NCBI GenBank assembly: GCA_000711775.1
Contig: ARYC01000707.1
Coordinates: forward strand, 1 to 64,000
DNA from: Oxytricha trifallax
Lineage: Eukaryota; Ciliophora; Spirotrichea; Sporadotrichida; Oxytrichidae
Length of the DNA stretch: 64,000 bases
Reading direction: 5' to 3'
The notes under the pieces were generated by a model. That model worked only from the letters and a program-made list of their open reading frames with translations, made no database searches and was not told where the DNA came from. Positions 22,301 through 36,540 of this stretch are shown one piece after another. Each line of letters begins with the position of its first letter. The stretch's first letter is position 1. The position numbers and the translations under genes are program-made.

Positions 22301-24204
22301 AACTAATAGAAGTCTCTCATATATGGGGGTGGCAGACACCTTTTTTTCTACATTAATCTTAAATCAAATAATCAAACAAACGTTTATCCTGTTAGCTGTC
22401 TAAACCTCGTAGCTCGAATATACTTGGGTTTATTAATTTAACATATACCATAATAAAATTAAGTTTTCCTCAATTCTCTTTAAAAATTTGTATTTTTGAA
22501 TATAGGAAAGTCTTTGAACTCAAGATCTAACTGTCGAACACTTTGTTTTATATAACAATGACATACTTAAACATTACTAACAGGCTTTAACCAATTACAT
22601 CTTTGGGCAAATAACAACTGTCGACAAGAGTATACTATTATAAGTAGGTTTGCTGTAACTGTTGCTAGGTGAAAAAATAGTTTGCTTAGTTGGTCTTTGA
22701 AAATTACTATTTCGCTAATCTTTGTATGAGTATGTTAAGATGATGACTCATTCAAATTTATTAGGCAGGACTTTATTTATTATTTTCTTTATTTAATATG
22801 GACTCTTTAATTAATCTAAGTTCCTTTACTTTCTGAAGATTAAATTAGTACATAGCTCATTAATGTTTAGTTCTATACCAATGTCATGCCTCTTAAATTA
22901 CAAAGAACCTTTATTTATGGTACATTGATAAATAAAATTAAAAATTGAAACATATGATGATGTTACTTGAAAAACTGGTTATTCATTAAAATATGCAAGT
23001 TAATAAAGAATATATCTGAGGTATTTATGTTTCGTCAATACTTGGAAGCAGGAGAAACAGCGTAACTAAAACTAAAAACTTGTGAGGCAATGAGTTCCAA
23101 AGTTATCAGTAAATAATTAGATGGGTAGATTATAGAGAATATAATAATGATTATTAAGATAACAAAGCCATTTCTAGATAAATTTATCTTTATTGAAAAT
23201 TCCAATACTAATTCATTGAATCTATATAGTAATTAATTTATCAACTTATAGTTTTATCTTTCATATAAATCTAATATGAGTATAATGCCCTTAGCGTTGG
23301 GATAATCTTAAAAATTGTTATCCTTGATCTCTTTGTCCCATAATTGTCATCAAATTGTGGTATTCTTAAGGATAGTCTTGGATAATACTTACTCTGGTAA
23401 AGTAAGTCTAGATTTAAAATCGTATTATCAAAATTAAAATGAACAGATGAGCACATCCCCTTACAACGAAATGGTATTGGTATTTCTGAGCGTAATGTTC
23501 GAATAATATAATGTTATAAAAATGTAAAAACTCAACAAGACAATAATTCTAATGCTCTTAGAATATTGACAAAAGCTCTGTATATTTCATTATTTAAATG
23601 ATGGTAGCTATTATCAATGTCTCCTATAACTTTATATTATACAATTAAATCATTATATTTATATTTTAATATATAATCAAAACTTAATTTCATTTATTAG
23701 ATCATTGTTCTTTATTTAAATATATATCAACCATAATTAAGGTAGAATATAATTAATATTGATCGTTGATTTTTATGTTTGAGTATATACATTTATTTAT
23801 TTGTGCTTGTTAAATTTTCTTTGTAATTAATGATTTAAATATTGATAAATTGAGATTACTATTTGAATTAAACTTTTATTCTAAATTTAATTTGGAGGGG
23901 AGGACTAATCTTCAATCAACATTTTATTTTGATGTGTAAATGATTGTGTTGATTTACATATGATTTAAAACTAATTGATTAAAGATTTAATGAACGTTAA
24001 ATTTAGATGTTAACTTAAGATTATCAAATATTTAAAACTTATATGCCAATTAAGTTTCAATTAATATTAAATATCTCTATAATTATCTCGCTTTAGCTGT
24101 AAACATTCAGAATATTACATTTTAGTTATTATTTGAGAACATTATATTTTGAAAAGCTTATATCTATTCAATAAACTAAAACAAATCAATTAAACCAACA
24201 TTTA
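19386..24204. other. long AT-rich stretch, no supported gene
   Basis: Nearly 5 kb of AT-rich DNA. Some parts (21.7-23.5 kb) are slightly less AT-rich and read as broken frames, but no motif, repeat end or conserved copy within the window supports a gene. Germline-limited intergenic DNA is the simplest reading. Confidence 0.5.
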
Positions 24205-24751
24205 GCTAAAATGCGAACATTTAGGGGAATAAATTAATTAATCAAGATTACACATGTTTTATTTTAAATATTAAATTAAATATATTAATCTAGGTACTCT
24301 ACCGCAGTTTTTATAGTATAAACCTGTTTTGCGGTAGAGTACCCTAATTATATTAATTAAATTAAAATTAAATTCATAAATACAGCATTACTTTTTACAA
24401 AGAATGCATTTCATAATTAAATAATAAATTTCTAAATTAAAATAATATGATTGTTACTCTATAAGGCAATAAAATTTGAAGATTTTTACTTTTTATATTT
24501 TAAATAATTAATTTATTCTACATATTATATATCACTTTTTTATTTAATGCATTCTTTGTAAAAAGTAATGTTGTATTTATGAATTTAATTTTAATTTAAT
24601 TAATATAATTAGGGTACTCTACCGCAAAACAGGTTTATACTTTAAAAACTGCGGTAGAGTACCTAGATTTATATATTTAATTTAATATTTAAAATAAAAC
24701 ATGTGTAATCTTGATTAATTAATTTATTCCCCTAAATGTTCGCATTTTAGC
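24205..24751. mobile_element. 547-bp TA-flanked palindrome (P4)
   Basis: Arms 24,205-24,410 and 24,546-24,751 (206 bp) with only a few mismatches, loop 135 bp. Ends are GCTAAAATGCGAACATTTAG and its complement, flanked by TA. P1 shares the GCTAAAAT part of the end. Each arm contains a nested hairpin GGTACTCTACCGC ... GCGGTAGAGTACC (left copy 24,292-24,343), resembling the CTACCG hairpins of P1 and P3. Confidence 0.9.
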
Positions 24752-26649
24752 TAATTTCTTTCTTATAAAAGCTTCAAAAAGCAATTAATTAATAATAGAT
24801 ACCCAATAAACAACTAAATATCCGTCTAAAATGATGGATGACTACACATATATTGAATTTACTTTGAACTATTTAAATTATTATTATAGCTATAAAAAAT
24901 ATTAATATTAATTTTTAATATATTTAATATAAAATGACTAAAAACTGAAGAGGGAGTGGACAAAAATAATTTTTAAGATATCCGATTGCAATAGAATGTA
25001 AAATTAGTAATGGCAAAAGAGACCCCAGTAGAAAACTGTAAACAATCTATAAAGTGAAATTGTTAATTCATGAAGATAGAGATGGATGTGATAGATTTAT
25101 GGATTCTGCAGCTGCTGTTTGTTATATTAATATTTAATTGTGCTATAGTTGGTATATTAATCTTATTAATATTTATTAATTTATTTATTATTCTATTAAT
25201 AATAATTATCTTACTTGATTATGTAAATGAGTATATCTTAGTTAATACAACTAAACTTGAGTCTTCCTTTCATGATGGAAATTTGCATTATTTGGAGTAT
25301 TTAAATGAGTCTAAGTTGGTTGATAAACAAAAATAATAGCAACAAGACAAAGTAGAAATAAATTGTTGCTTAATTGGGAAGTTATCTTTGGTAAAAGTAC
25401 ACATCTTGGTAATTTGTCAAGTAGACTCTAATTTATATAAAATATTGACAATGAAAAAGATTTAGATGTTATCTACTTATAATATTAATATTTTCAAATA
25501 AACATTTAATTAAGGTAGATCAACTGAATTACATCATTCGCTATTTGATGTTAAATAAACTAAAAATTTAAAGTATAGTCCATATCTTTCATTAGATTGA
25601 ATTTTAAAATACAACCAGAGTTATTACCAAAGAATAGAATCAACTTGTATTGCTAATTACAACAATAAATATATAAATAAGACGATAATAAAATATTAAA
25701 TCTTATTTGCTAAATTTTATAAACTGATTGGATCTCAGTAGACGCTTGTTTAACTATATAATTATTGCCCGATTGATTTACTACATTTTGCTGTCATTTT
25801 TATTTAATAACACTTTAGCATCTTAATATTGAATAATTATTAATTAATTAAGTAGAATACCTATTATTTTTATAAATAAGTTAAAAGATATTTCAAAATA
25901 GGATCCATATAGAGTCTCGGGTAGCTAATCTAAGTGTGGGAAATTACTGATCTTAGTTTATTGAGTTCCTCTTTCAAACTTGATACCTCAGGAGATGCCT
26001 AGATAAGTACTCTTGGAGATATCAGTGCTTGCAGCTAGTGGAAGTCTATTTGACATTAAATTTTATAATAATATTTTTGTTGTAAATTTCTAGTATTCTG
26101 TTATTTATATATTCAGATACCGATTATTCAGTTATAGTATCCACATATTCTCAATTTATTTTATATTTTCATAAATACCTGCTAATTTACTCAACACTAT
26201 TACTAATGTTCATCTCTATAAATATTTAATTTGTTATGTATTTTGTTGTGACCTTACCACTTATCTTCGACCCCTATTTCTCTATTAGAATTTATATTTT
26301 TATATGGATACTTATAGTCCTTTTGCTTGATGTCTTCTTCCAGTTAATAAATGGGCTATAAAAATTGAAATAATGTTAAAATGCTATACCAAGTCAGAGG
26401 ATAGTTACAGTGTAAGTATAAATAATTATTTAATGAAATTAAGCAGTTGACAATGTTAATATTTAGTATATAATTTTTGTTGACAATATTACTTAAAATG
26501 CTTTCTAACTTAGTTAATTTACACAATTTAATAAGCCAGTAAGCATAGTTATACTTACAGTATGAATAAATTAATCAGTTAAAAACAATTCAGAGAACTA
26601 AAGATTATTTCATTGTCAAGCTAGTGAAGATATCATGATAGATTCTCAT
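24752..26649. other. AT-rich stretch, no supported gene
   Basis: A hydrophobic frame at 25,070-25,600 (starting MKIEMDVIDLWILQLLFV, ending SLD and TGA) is about 176 codons with TAA/TAG as Gln, but the AT-rich composition alone generates Ile/Leu-rich frames of this length. Not called as a gene. Confidence 0.45.
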
Positions 26650-27200
26650 GGGTAATGACTCCAGCGGTGGCCGCTAAAAATATTTTTTAAATGTTCTTAA
26701 AATCATTAAATTCACAGGTAGTATGTTTTAATCATGACCTTTCCAAGGAATCTTTTTCATAGTAGACCAGTCTATCTTTCCACATTAACATCATAAATAC
26801 ATTAAATTATTAATAAATACTATTATTTGTTTTATTATAATTTATGTTTATTTAACTTTAATTTTCTGTTTTCATGACTGGCATTTTTCAGAGTTCCAAA
26901 TTTCATTAAGTTAACTTATCTAATTGCTAACATTCTAAAAAAAAAATTTAAGTTACAATAGCTGCTAGTAATGAAAACATTATATAAATCTATGAAGTTA
27001 TAATAAATAAACATAAAATTTAATAAAATATTTAATAATATTTATTTAAAATTTAATGTATTTTTTATGTTATGTAGAAAATTTCACTGATCCTTGGAAA
27101 GGTCATTAGAGATCTATTTAGTGATTAAAAGTGGTACCTAGTAGATGCATTTATTGATTTAAAAAAATATTTAGCGGACTCATTGTAGGGGCCATTACCC
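26650..27200. mobile_element. diverged inverted-repeat element (P6), relative of P7
   Basis: Ends GGGTAATG and CATTACCC. The inverted match continues with gaps through CCGCTAAAAATATTTTTT against AAAAAAATATTTAGCGG, and through ATGACCTTTCCAAGGA against TCCTTGGAAAGGTCAT (26,734-26,749 and 27,091-27,106). The end GGGTAATGAC matches the end of P7. No convincing target duplication remains. No ORF. Confidence 0.65.
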
Positions 27201-27301
27201 TAACTCTTGTAAACTATTTAAGGTATTACTTGAGATGTTGTTATGTGTTGCTGGTGACATAACATTTGAAATCACTTTTTACATAATATGAGTTGGTAAT
27301 A

Positions 27302-27717
27302 TTGTAGGAATACATTCGATTTGGGAAAATAAATTAAAATTAAAATTAATTAATTATTAATTACCTTCAGTTATGTTTTTGGAAAATGTCTGCAAACCAT
27401 GACAATATTATACTCTCTGGATAGCGCATTAAAAATGAGAAGGTGGTAGTTATTGCTATAATGAATTGATCTCATCGCTCAAGCGAGAAAAACCCATTAT
27501 ACTATTTTTGGGAGTTAGCTCAAAATCAAAATATCTCGCTTCCTGGGATGATTCAGAGATATTGCCAATAATAAAGTCCAGCTAAAATTGCGGGATCTAC
27601 CGTAGAATCCATTTATTTTTGAAATTTAAGTCACTTTGGTTTTGATAACTGCCATGATTTTAATATTTAATTAATTTAATTTAAATTCATTTTCCCAAAT
27701 CGAATGTATTCCTACAA
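27302..27717. mobile_element. 416-bp TA-flanked element with 28-bp ends (P5)
   Basis: Terminal inverted repeats of about 28 bp starting TTGTAGGAATACATTCGATT, flanked by TA (27,300-27,301 and 27,718-27,719). Unlike P1-P4 the interior is not a long palindrome; it has CATTAAAAATGAGAAGGTGG and related higher-complexity sequence but no ORF. MITE-like. Confidence 0.8.
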
Positions 27718-30700
27718 TAGTAGATCTGATTCTCGTCTTAAAACACAATATTTTCTAAATTAACTATTTTTAATAACAAAACTTAAAATATTTTAGCAAA
27801 AATTCTATAAGTGTGTTGTACCTTTGAGTAACAGACAGCTTTTATAAGTAAGATAGTTTTTCTTGAAAATTATTAAGGTAAATGAAGTTTCAGGCATGTG
27901 AGAGCCAGATGAAGGTGCCAAAAAGGAAATTGATTTAAGAATGATATTTCAATGACTCTTATCAAATACCTATAATAGTAAATGTATCTATAATAGCATA
28001 CTAATTGAGATTTAAATACAAAAGCTATTAACTGAATGTTGGAATTGCATTAAATTTCTTTAAATTAAATAAATATATATATACTAAAACAGTTTATTAT
28101 GTAGATATGAATATTTTTGATAATATCAACTGAAGTTATTAAAATTTTAAATTTTAATTTTAATAATAAATTTAATATTGAAAAGAAACATGCTGTTACT
28201 GAAGTTAATACCAAATAAAAAATGGAGATTCCAGGAGAAAAATTACTACCTCTAAGAAGGAAGGATAAAAATTATATCAATTTGATGATGATAGAATCAA
28301 CCTCTATTCGGTTAAGAATTTCATTGAGAAGTCTTAATCACCTAATTAATTATAGATAAAATAAATCTATTATTTATAGTAATATTTATTATGAGAGAAA
28401 TTTAATAAACATTATTATCATGCTATATAATTGAGGTAATTCAATGAGATATTAATTGAATAATTGCCATAATAAAACTGTAGATTATCTAGTTATTAGA
28501 AATAAGATTTTAATACTTGAATTTGAAGATCCTGAAAAATACACAGTTAGTGTGATATAACAGTTTAACACAAATTAATAGAAATATTTCATTATTTATA
28601 TTTGTAATCAATAGAACAAAAAGCAAGATCAGTAGGACTAAACCAAGCAATAAAGTAGCTATAATAGTAATGAATCTGTTCAAATAGAATTCATTAGATC
28701 TCTATGTAATTTATTAAACAAATTTACACATGTTAGTGATTGTTTGAATTAAGTTTATTTTTATTTCTTCCCACTATAAGTGTGAAATAACCCAATATCT
28801 GATTAATTGATAAGTAATGATTATGAAGGGAATAATCACTGGATTTAAGTAATTTAATAATATCATAAATTCATAGGTAATAATTACAGTTCTTAGTTAT
28901 TTAATCACTTGATTAATTTTAATTTTATAATGTATTGAATTTGTTGATTCCAATCACAGCACCAATATTTATTATTTTCATTTATTATTTAATAATTTCA
29001 TCAAAAATTTGACTAATATTCGGTGAATTAGACTTCAACAAAGAAATCTATTAGTGAACAAATTAAACTATAATTATTTATGTGTTTAATTATTCAATAA
29101 AAAAGGAAGATAATAAACACTGAGAAAAAGTCATCCAGATAATCAATTAGACAACAAAATAATTTCAAAATTTGATTTTTGATAGTCTCATCAGCACTAT
29201 CTAATGGCTAATAAGCTGAAAACCCATTTCTTGGATAAACTACTGCATTTCTTAAAAAGTTTATAGTAATGGTATTTAGACGAAGGACTGATTCTTCTCA
29301 GCAAAACTTAGACAACAAATTTTAATATAAATAATCTCATTTCATTATTTATCTAATTTAAAAATTATAAATGATCTTGTATATATCAAAGAATTGCAGT
29401 AGATGCTTCAGAGATTGTAACAGCAATAGATAATATTAAAACGCAAATCTTACAATTTGAGATTCCTCGCATCTTTCAGTAATTCTTCTGTTAAGCTTAG
29501 ATTTCACAAGCAGCATGCTTCTAAGGATAATTTATTCAATGAACAAAAATATATGCTATTAGGCTTATTGAAGGTGGTAGTTTATACTAAATATTATTAT
29601 ATTATTAAATTTATGATGAATTATAACTTCTGTATGCGAAATATTTAATTTAAAAATAAAAATATCTATTATTAAATAGTTAAAATAGCTACTAGAATTA
29701 TTGGAATTGAATTAGAGTTTGTTTTTATTTAGTTAGAGTGATTATGATTTCTAATTTCCTTCTTACTTTAAATGCTATACTTACTAATAAACCATTATCC
29801 TAGAATATCTTATAAAATATTTTAATAGCTAGAAGTTTATTTTTAATATTAACCATTTGTTTCGGCTACTCTTTACTACAGTTGCCAGTTATTACATTTT
29901 ATAATAAGGAAAGCTATGAATACTAAACTTCATAATCCATTACAATCAAGTAATCATACAAGGCTAAAATAAATGATTGGAGAAATGTTATAGTAGTAAG
30001 TAAAACGAAGGGAATGATTCACTCGATGGAGTTAAAGCAAAAATTTTGTGGTAAAACAAGGAGATATCACTTCACTGAATCTCAAGGAATCCTTTCACAT
30101 AAGCATCTGGTGCAAGTAATGATTCCAATTTAACTAATATTACGAATAATGTCTCTTAGTAGTAATTTATTGAGGCATTTAATGTAGGAGCTACTAATAA
30201 CTTTTTATAGTTTGTTAGTGCATCAAGCTTTCCCCCATATAAAATAATTAAAAAATAGCTTTTTCTAATCTCAATTCTAGCTCTGTCTGAATATTCTCCT
30301 TCCTAGAACCTATAGATGATAGGGTATATTCGGAATTCAGCATTTATAATTACCACTATTTAAACAACAGTGAATATAGTATAAACTATAGTTATGATTA
30401 AATATCAAAATCTCTTTCCCAAAGATAATTGAAAAATAATTGTCATTAAGACTATTTTTACAGATTTAAATGCAGGATATTCCTCAAACCCAACGATATT
30501 ATTAATTAGTGATGAAATTTAAGTAAAAATAATTAATTCATGTTAAATTTTAATCCTTTAACAGAGAGCTTAGATATAAATACTTTATTAATTATAGGAA
30601 ACATTATTTAATCCAAAAATATCTATAATTTATAGATTTTTTTACAAGCATTAAAAAACAATTACAGACTCATACTAAGAATATACTCTTTGACTTACTC

Positions 30701-33700
30701 CTGTTGAAAATGATTGAAAAAAAATGGAGCAAAAATTATAATTTTAATATTGCTCATAGACAAATGTAGAATATCATCTCTCTATAATACGCAAAATTTA
30801 AAATACAAGCAAGCATCTGTTTTACCATAAATGAAAGACCTGTTTTATCATAAGTCAAACTCTTTGTAGCTATTAAAGCAAATGCAGAATGATTCAATAC
30901 TATCGATAATTAATAATTAAAGATCATTATATGGACAAAAAAGTAAAATTAGGGTAGAATTTACAAGTATTCGATTATTTAATACAAATAACTATTAATT
31001 CTTGCTAATGATAACTCATTAATAACTAATAACTCCACCATATTAAGGCAATTAAACCTGTATAGTTGAAGATCCAGTCGTCATCTTATCTTTATTAAGT
31101 TTAAGTGTAATATCTTGATTTTGAAGTACATTTATTTAATATTTGTCAAAATTCTTGGAATAAACCCAACTCTATGCTTGTAATGACATAAATATAATTA
31201 TAAAAGATGATTTGATTTATGCAAATGCTTACATTTTAATTCGCTCAAAAAGATGTTGGCAACTTCTTTATAAATTAAAAAGTTATCTATAAGTTATTTA
31301 TAGTGGATATATGCAATTCATGCCAAACAAATAAAATTAAAAACATTTTTACTTAGTTTTACTAGCCATTTTCAATAAATCTGCCTCAAAAATTAATTGA
31401 TTAAGATAAATTTACTGTTGGCAAAGACATTTCTTTTAGAGGTAATTCCTTAAGTTATATTTATTTAAATTGTTAAGGAGATATCAACAGTAACAATTCC
31501 TAAGTCTTGAACAGCGCAATTATATGTATTTAACAAAAGATTTTAATTCTATATTTCTGTGTATCAAAAAAATATTGCTGTTTTTGTAAGCAATTTTAAA
31601 ACAGAGTCAGTTAATTATATTATTTTTTATATTCTTTATTTAATAAAGTATATTACTATATAAGATATTATGTAAGTGACATTTAAATAAAAGAGCAAGT
31701 TATTTATTTATTCTTTTGTATTATAATGTAAATTTAATGTAATAATATTTTATATCGATTTGATGTAGATAGCAAGCATGTAGTAGGTTAGATACTTATT
31801 AATCATGATGCTAAATCATAAGTTCCTTCACTTTTTTTAAAGCTCTATATACATACTAAAACATAGAAATTTACTCCGTTACTTTTGCTAATTAAGCCCC
31901 TGAAAAATTTCTTATTAGTCATAAGTGTTTAAAGCTTTGCTAGATATCACCAAAAGTTTTTTTTCTGGAATGTAAAATGCATTCAAAATGCAAAAAATAT
32001 TATGGAAAGTAGAAATTGAAGCAAAAGATAATAAACCACTATGAGAGTATTAAAGCATGCTGAATACTTATAGAATATGAACCTTTCTATTCTAAACATT
32101 AATAATAAAGGTAATTGGGTTTTATTAAACTACTTTAGCTTTAATTAAAAAATATTACCTTGATTTATCGGACAATTGTTCAAACGAAAAATTAATAAAG
32201 CCTAATTTTAATCAAATTTATTCTATAATCTAAGTTGTACTCCATTCATACTTGAATTTGATAATTATAAAGTACATTTATAATTAAAGTTAAATATCTA
32301 GGCAGACATTATCAAATTAATCAATTTAGAGTTAAATATAGCTATATATACAATTAATATAAACGGAATTCATATTTTAAATATGTACTCTTATTTAATG
32401 CCAAAAATTTTTTAAAGCATTAATTCTATAAGTATATATAAATCAGATTAGTATAGCCTTTATTAAACTTATTATAGTCAGTTATTTGCTAGAAACTGAA
32501 ATTTATTGCGATCCAGTAATAACTGACATTAAACATTTAATTGGTGAAGCAATAAATAAAAATTAAAATTTTCTAATTTGGAATTTAATTGTTTAGTAAA
32601 ATTAAAATTTGGAAAATATACAAGGCCTTTTATGTAATAATCATTATATCGTTTATTAGCGTAAATGATTTTTTGATTGATTGTTATATTAATGAATAGA
32701 GATATATAATTAAGTCAAATCTCACGACAATAAAAAGTAATTATGCAATCCACTTTACCAATTCAACCAACAAAGAAGTATAGTTTTAATCTTATAATTT
32801 AGGTAAATTAAAGCTAACCTCTAATGTTTAACCAGTTATCTCAAGAAACTTATGATATCATATTGTTAGTTATTTAATTGCAAGAATAAATAATTTCAGA
32901 ATAGTTTGACATCCATAATAAATAAAATTGATATATATATATATATAATGAACTTTGAATAGTGAATTTAGGGCATGCAAAAGTAGAATATTTAACTACA
33001 TAATAATATCATAAATTTTAGCAATTCAGTAATTCATATCATGAAGAAATATAAAATAAATTGATTGTTTAAATAGATAAAAAAAGCTAATAAATAATTA
33101 TAGGTAATATAATTAAAGTGTAATATAACTTTGTGCGATATCCTCTTCTTATATGGAAAAATATAAATATCTATAATTTGATTAAACATTCAGGATTTTG
33201 TTGAAATAAAAATGATTATTGATTAATCATACTTATTAATAAGCATAAATATTGGTTTAATATTGATTATTACACTAAATTAAGCATAAAATATCATCTT
33301 AATTAACTTATAAGCTAATTTATATTTAATTGATATAAATAATGCCTTAAAATTAATAAAAAATAATAAAGCTACCACAAATACATTGATTTGGTGTTAA
33401 CACTAGTTTCTTCTTAAGTTTAGCAATTGAATTATCACTTAAAAATATGTGGAAACTATAGAAACACTCTTCAATTTATAGTATTATAAACCAAATTCCT
33501 AAGAATTTGACACATTTCAGATGCACATAATCTTCTTCAAGTTACTAAAGATATTGAATTTCATTCCATCAGAATATTTAATATTATAATATTTCTCAAA
33601 AGTAGATATTACAAATAATCTATAATTACTTACAATATTAATTCGGATATCTTATATGCTCAAATATTTGAAAGTTTAACTTTGATTTAATTCTCTATTG

Positions 33701-36290
33701 CTATATTTCAACATGTTTGTTTAAAAATATTTGAAAGATTCTATTAATTACAATGCTTTCATTGCGTTTGAAATTTATGATTATTTTATTTTAAAATTAT
33801 TTTAAAAAGCTACCTATAGCTTTAATCATCTTATGTATGGTTTGAGAAATAACCTCCCTTAACTAGTATTAACAACTGTTATTTAATATGACCATTATTT
33901 TAACGTATTTATGAGAGTTATTTTAATATTACCATTGTATATTAAACTAAATTAAATGTGTGGTTTATTTTCAAAGCTTAGCCTCTCGAATAGATTTGAT
34001 ACTAAGTAAATATGTTCTACATTTGCTTTAACAAGTGGCCAATGAAAAAAATCAATGCTTTGAATGAAGATAAATAAAGACTTGATATTTGAATCTGAGA
34101 TCTAGCAATTAATTGATTGTTGTTACTATTAGACTTGTATTCCATGTTAGAAAATTGATATACTCCCTAGCAATAGTATTTTACTCTAATTATACTAAAG
34201 GTTAAATAATTGTGTATTATTAGACATTATTTATATGGAGAAGCTATCTTAAGAATTAGCTTCAGCCCATAATTCGAGCAGAAAGAATATACTTATAGTA
34301 GTCATTAATGAATAAAGTGTCTCAGGCTTTCCTTTTTCCATTTTTATGAACATAATTACTAATAATGATATATGGGATAATATGTGCAAGTATGCAGTTG
34401 TAATGACTTCCTCAACTATTATGCTAAATTCTTCTTAACTGATGAAACCTAGCTTATTAATGTTCCAAATAATCCTCTTAAAGTAATGAATAATAGTTTT
34501 ATTCTGAATTTTATTTTCAATACTTAGCTTCTTAAGTGTGTTTTAGGTTTTATTTATTTATAATTATCAATGTAAAACACACTTTTAATTGAATGATTTT
34601 CTTATATTTTACACAGTACTTAGAGTTGAGGTTAAATAAAAATATTCATACATTTGCTCAAGCTTCAATCTTTGAAATCGTTGAAGCTTGAACATTAATT
34701 AAGTTTTATATTAATATAGATTAAAGGACATTAATATCTATTGTAGTTAAGTTTTAAGCATATTTATATTATTTCATTATATAGTTCTAAGTTCCATATG
34801 GAATTATAATTAAATCCAAATGGATTGTTAGGGTGCATTTTAAAGAATTCCTTAATAAAAACTATTGGAGATAAAGTAGTTAAACTGTCTTAATAGAACA
34901 TTATTCTAAATCAATTTTGATTTATCAAAATTCCATTTGAATTAATGATTATTCATAAATATAAATTAATCATTTTAAAAGGTTGAAGCTTGATGATAAG
35001 TACCTTGATCATTATTGATCTTGAAATTAAAATTTAATATTTATTTATTAATATTTAAATATATTTAAAAAATGGAAAGTTAAAGATTTATTTTTCATTT
35101 CTTCTCCTTCCCCAGCAACTATAATTGTGTATAGCATGGCTTTTTATAATTTTGTTAGATTTTATCTATATTTAAACTATAATTGGTAGGAGAATGAATA
35201 ATAGTAACAGTAGTTGGAACAATATCAATTAAACATGACGATCTAAAATAAAAGGTTATCACATTCCCATTATTCTTCGTATTTAACTCCATAATTACGT
35301 GTGTATTTTTCTGACAATCTATCAACTGTTCTTTGTTCATATTTTTCGATCAATCTTGGATAACACCCTCGTAAAATAATGAAATATTTTATTAATTTGT
35401 TTTTTTTAACATATAATTTCAATGAATAACAGGCATTTTCTGTCCAGATATTTCATAAAATACATAATTTGATTAATTAAAACAGTAAGTTAATTAGCTT
35501 ATTACAATAAATTTTGTGTAATTTGGACATCAGATACCCTAAAATTTCAGAGATCAATTATAATGACTAGCCTTTAGTTAAAGATGATAGTACAATGATA
35601 AAATTTTACTGTAGAAAAGTGCAAGAACTCAAAATACTGCGTCTATAGAGAAAAATTAAAAATAAATAGGATTTCGTTTTATTAATTGCAGTTGAAGTTC
35701 AATGATATATAGAAATAAAGCAGTAAAATCAAGCTTAAAATTTGAATAGTAAGCGGCATTTATCTATATTTTAAAAATTAATTTTGCATTTAAAATACTC
35801 TTAAATTTCATTGATTTTATTAATATATGTTAATTCTTATAGTTATTATCATGTTGATTATTAAGAAATTATTATTCCACTGTTATATTGCCATTGCTGC
35901 TATATATTGCTGTCATTTATCATGATTTTTTTGAATTTGATAATTTTAGAAATAAATATTCAAAACTTATAAATACAATTTAGCTTTTGAAATTATTTAT
36001 AATTTTTATTTTAGAAATATAGTTTTATATTTGATAGCACAGTATGAATCATTAACCCGCTTCATTTTACTGTCATAATAGTAATTAAGATTATTTTATA
36101 TTAAAGATTTCTACAATTCACTTATTAAACTCATTTTTTATAATTGTGACTACTATTAATGCCATTTATGCTTCTCGAGCTACAAAGAGTCCCACTTTAT
36201 ATAAAACATAGTGAAGAATTGAAAGATATTTGTGCCTATTCCTGATATTTTTCTATAAAAGTGAATTAAATAAATAAATTAATAATAAAT
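27718..36290. other. long AT-rich stretch with weak coding traces
   Basis: About 8.5 kb with no supported gene. Two items are worth recording. The plus-strand frame at about 30,085-30,427 reads SGASNDSNLTNITNNVSQQQ and then EAFNVGATNNFLQFVSASSF, possibly a coding remnant. Two short hairpins lie at 34,536-34,582 (GTGTGTTTTA against TAAAACACAC) and 34,662-34,690 (AAGCTTCAA against TTGAAGCTT). No mobile-element ends were found. Confidence 0.4.
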
Positions 36291-36300
36291 AATCAAAAAT

Positions 36301-36540
36301 GGAAATGCTGCAGCTGATGGAGCCTCTGTTCATTCAATAAATAAGTAAGTTACTAAAAACATATCTAACTTTTTATTTTTACAAGGGTCCCAGTTGAGTA
36401 CAGTGGCAGTGGTGGAAGAAGTAGACTTCGCAGAGTGACAGAGAAAAATAGACATTTGATGATTGTCAGTGACCTAGAGAATGAAATGGACGATATGATG
36501 AACATGAAACTGTTTTTTTTGGATATACATTTTCAAAAGT
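36301..36540 (+). CDS. paralogous gene start, copy 2
   Basis: Exon 1 begins MEMLQLMEPLFIQQI (ATG at 36,299). Intron 36,345-36,385 (41 nt) starts GTAAGTTACTAAAAACATAT and ends TTTTTACAAG. Exon 2 continues in phase SQLSTVAVVEEVDFAE and meets TGA at about 36,437. An alternative phase, VPVEYSGSGGRSRLRRVTEK, is longer. The DFA motif and the following TGA TGA align with copy 1 (18.9 kb), which supports homology beyond the intron. Product unknown. Confidence 0.45.

Noticed and set aside
25070-25600. Hydrophobic plus-strand frame of about 176 codons
   Set aside because: Ile/Leu-rich translation expected from AT-rich DNA with only TGA as stop; no conserved copy, motif or composition change.
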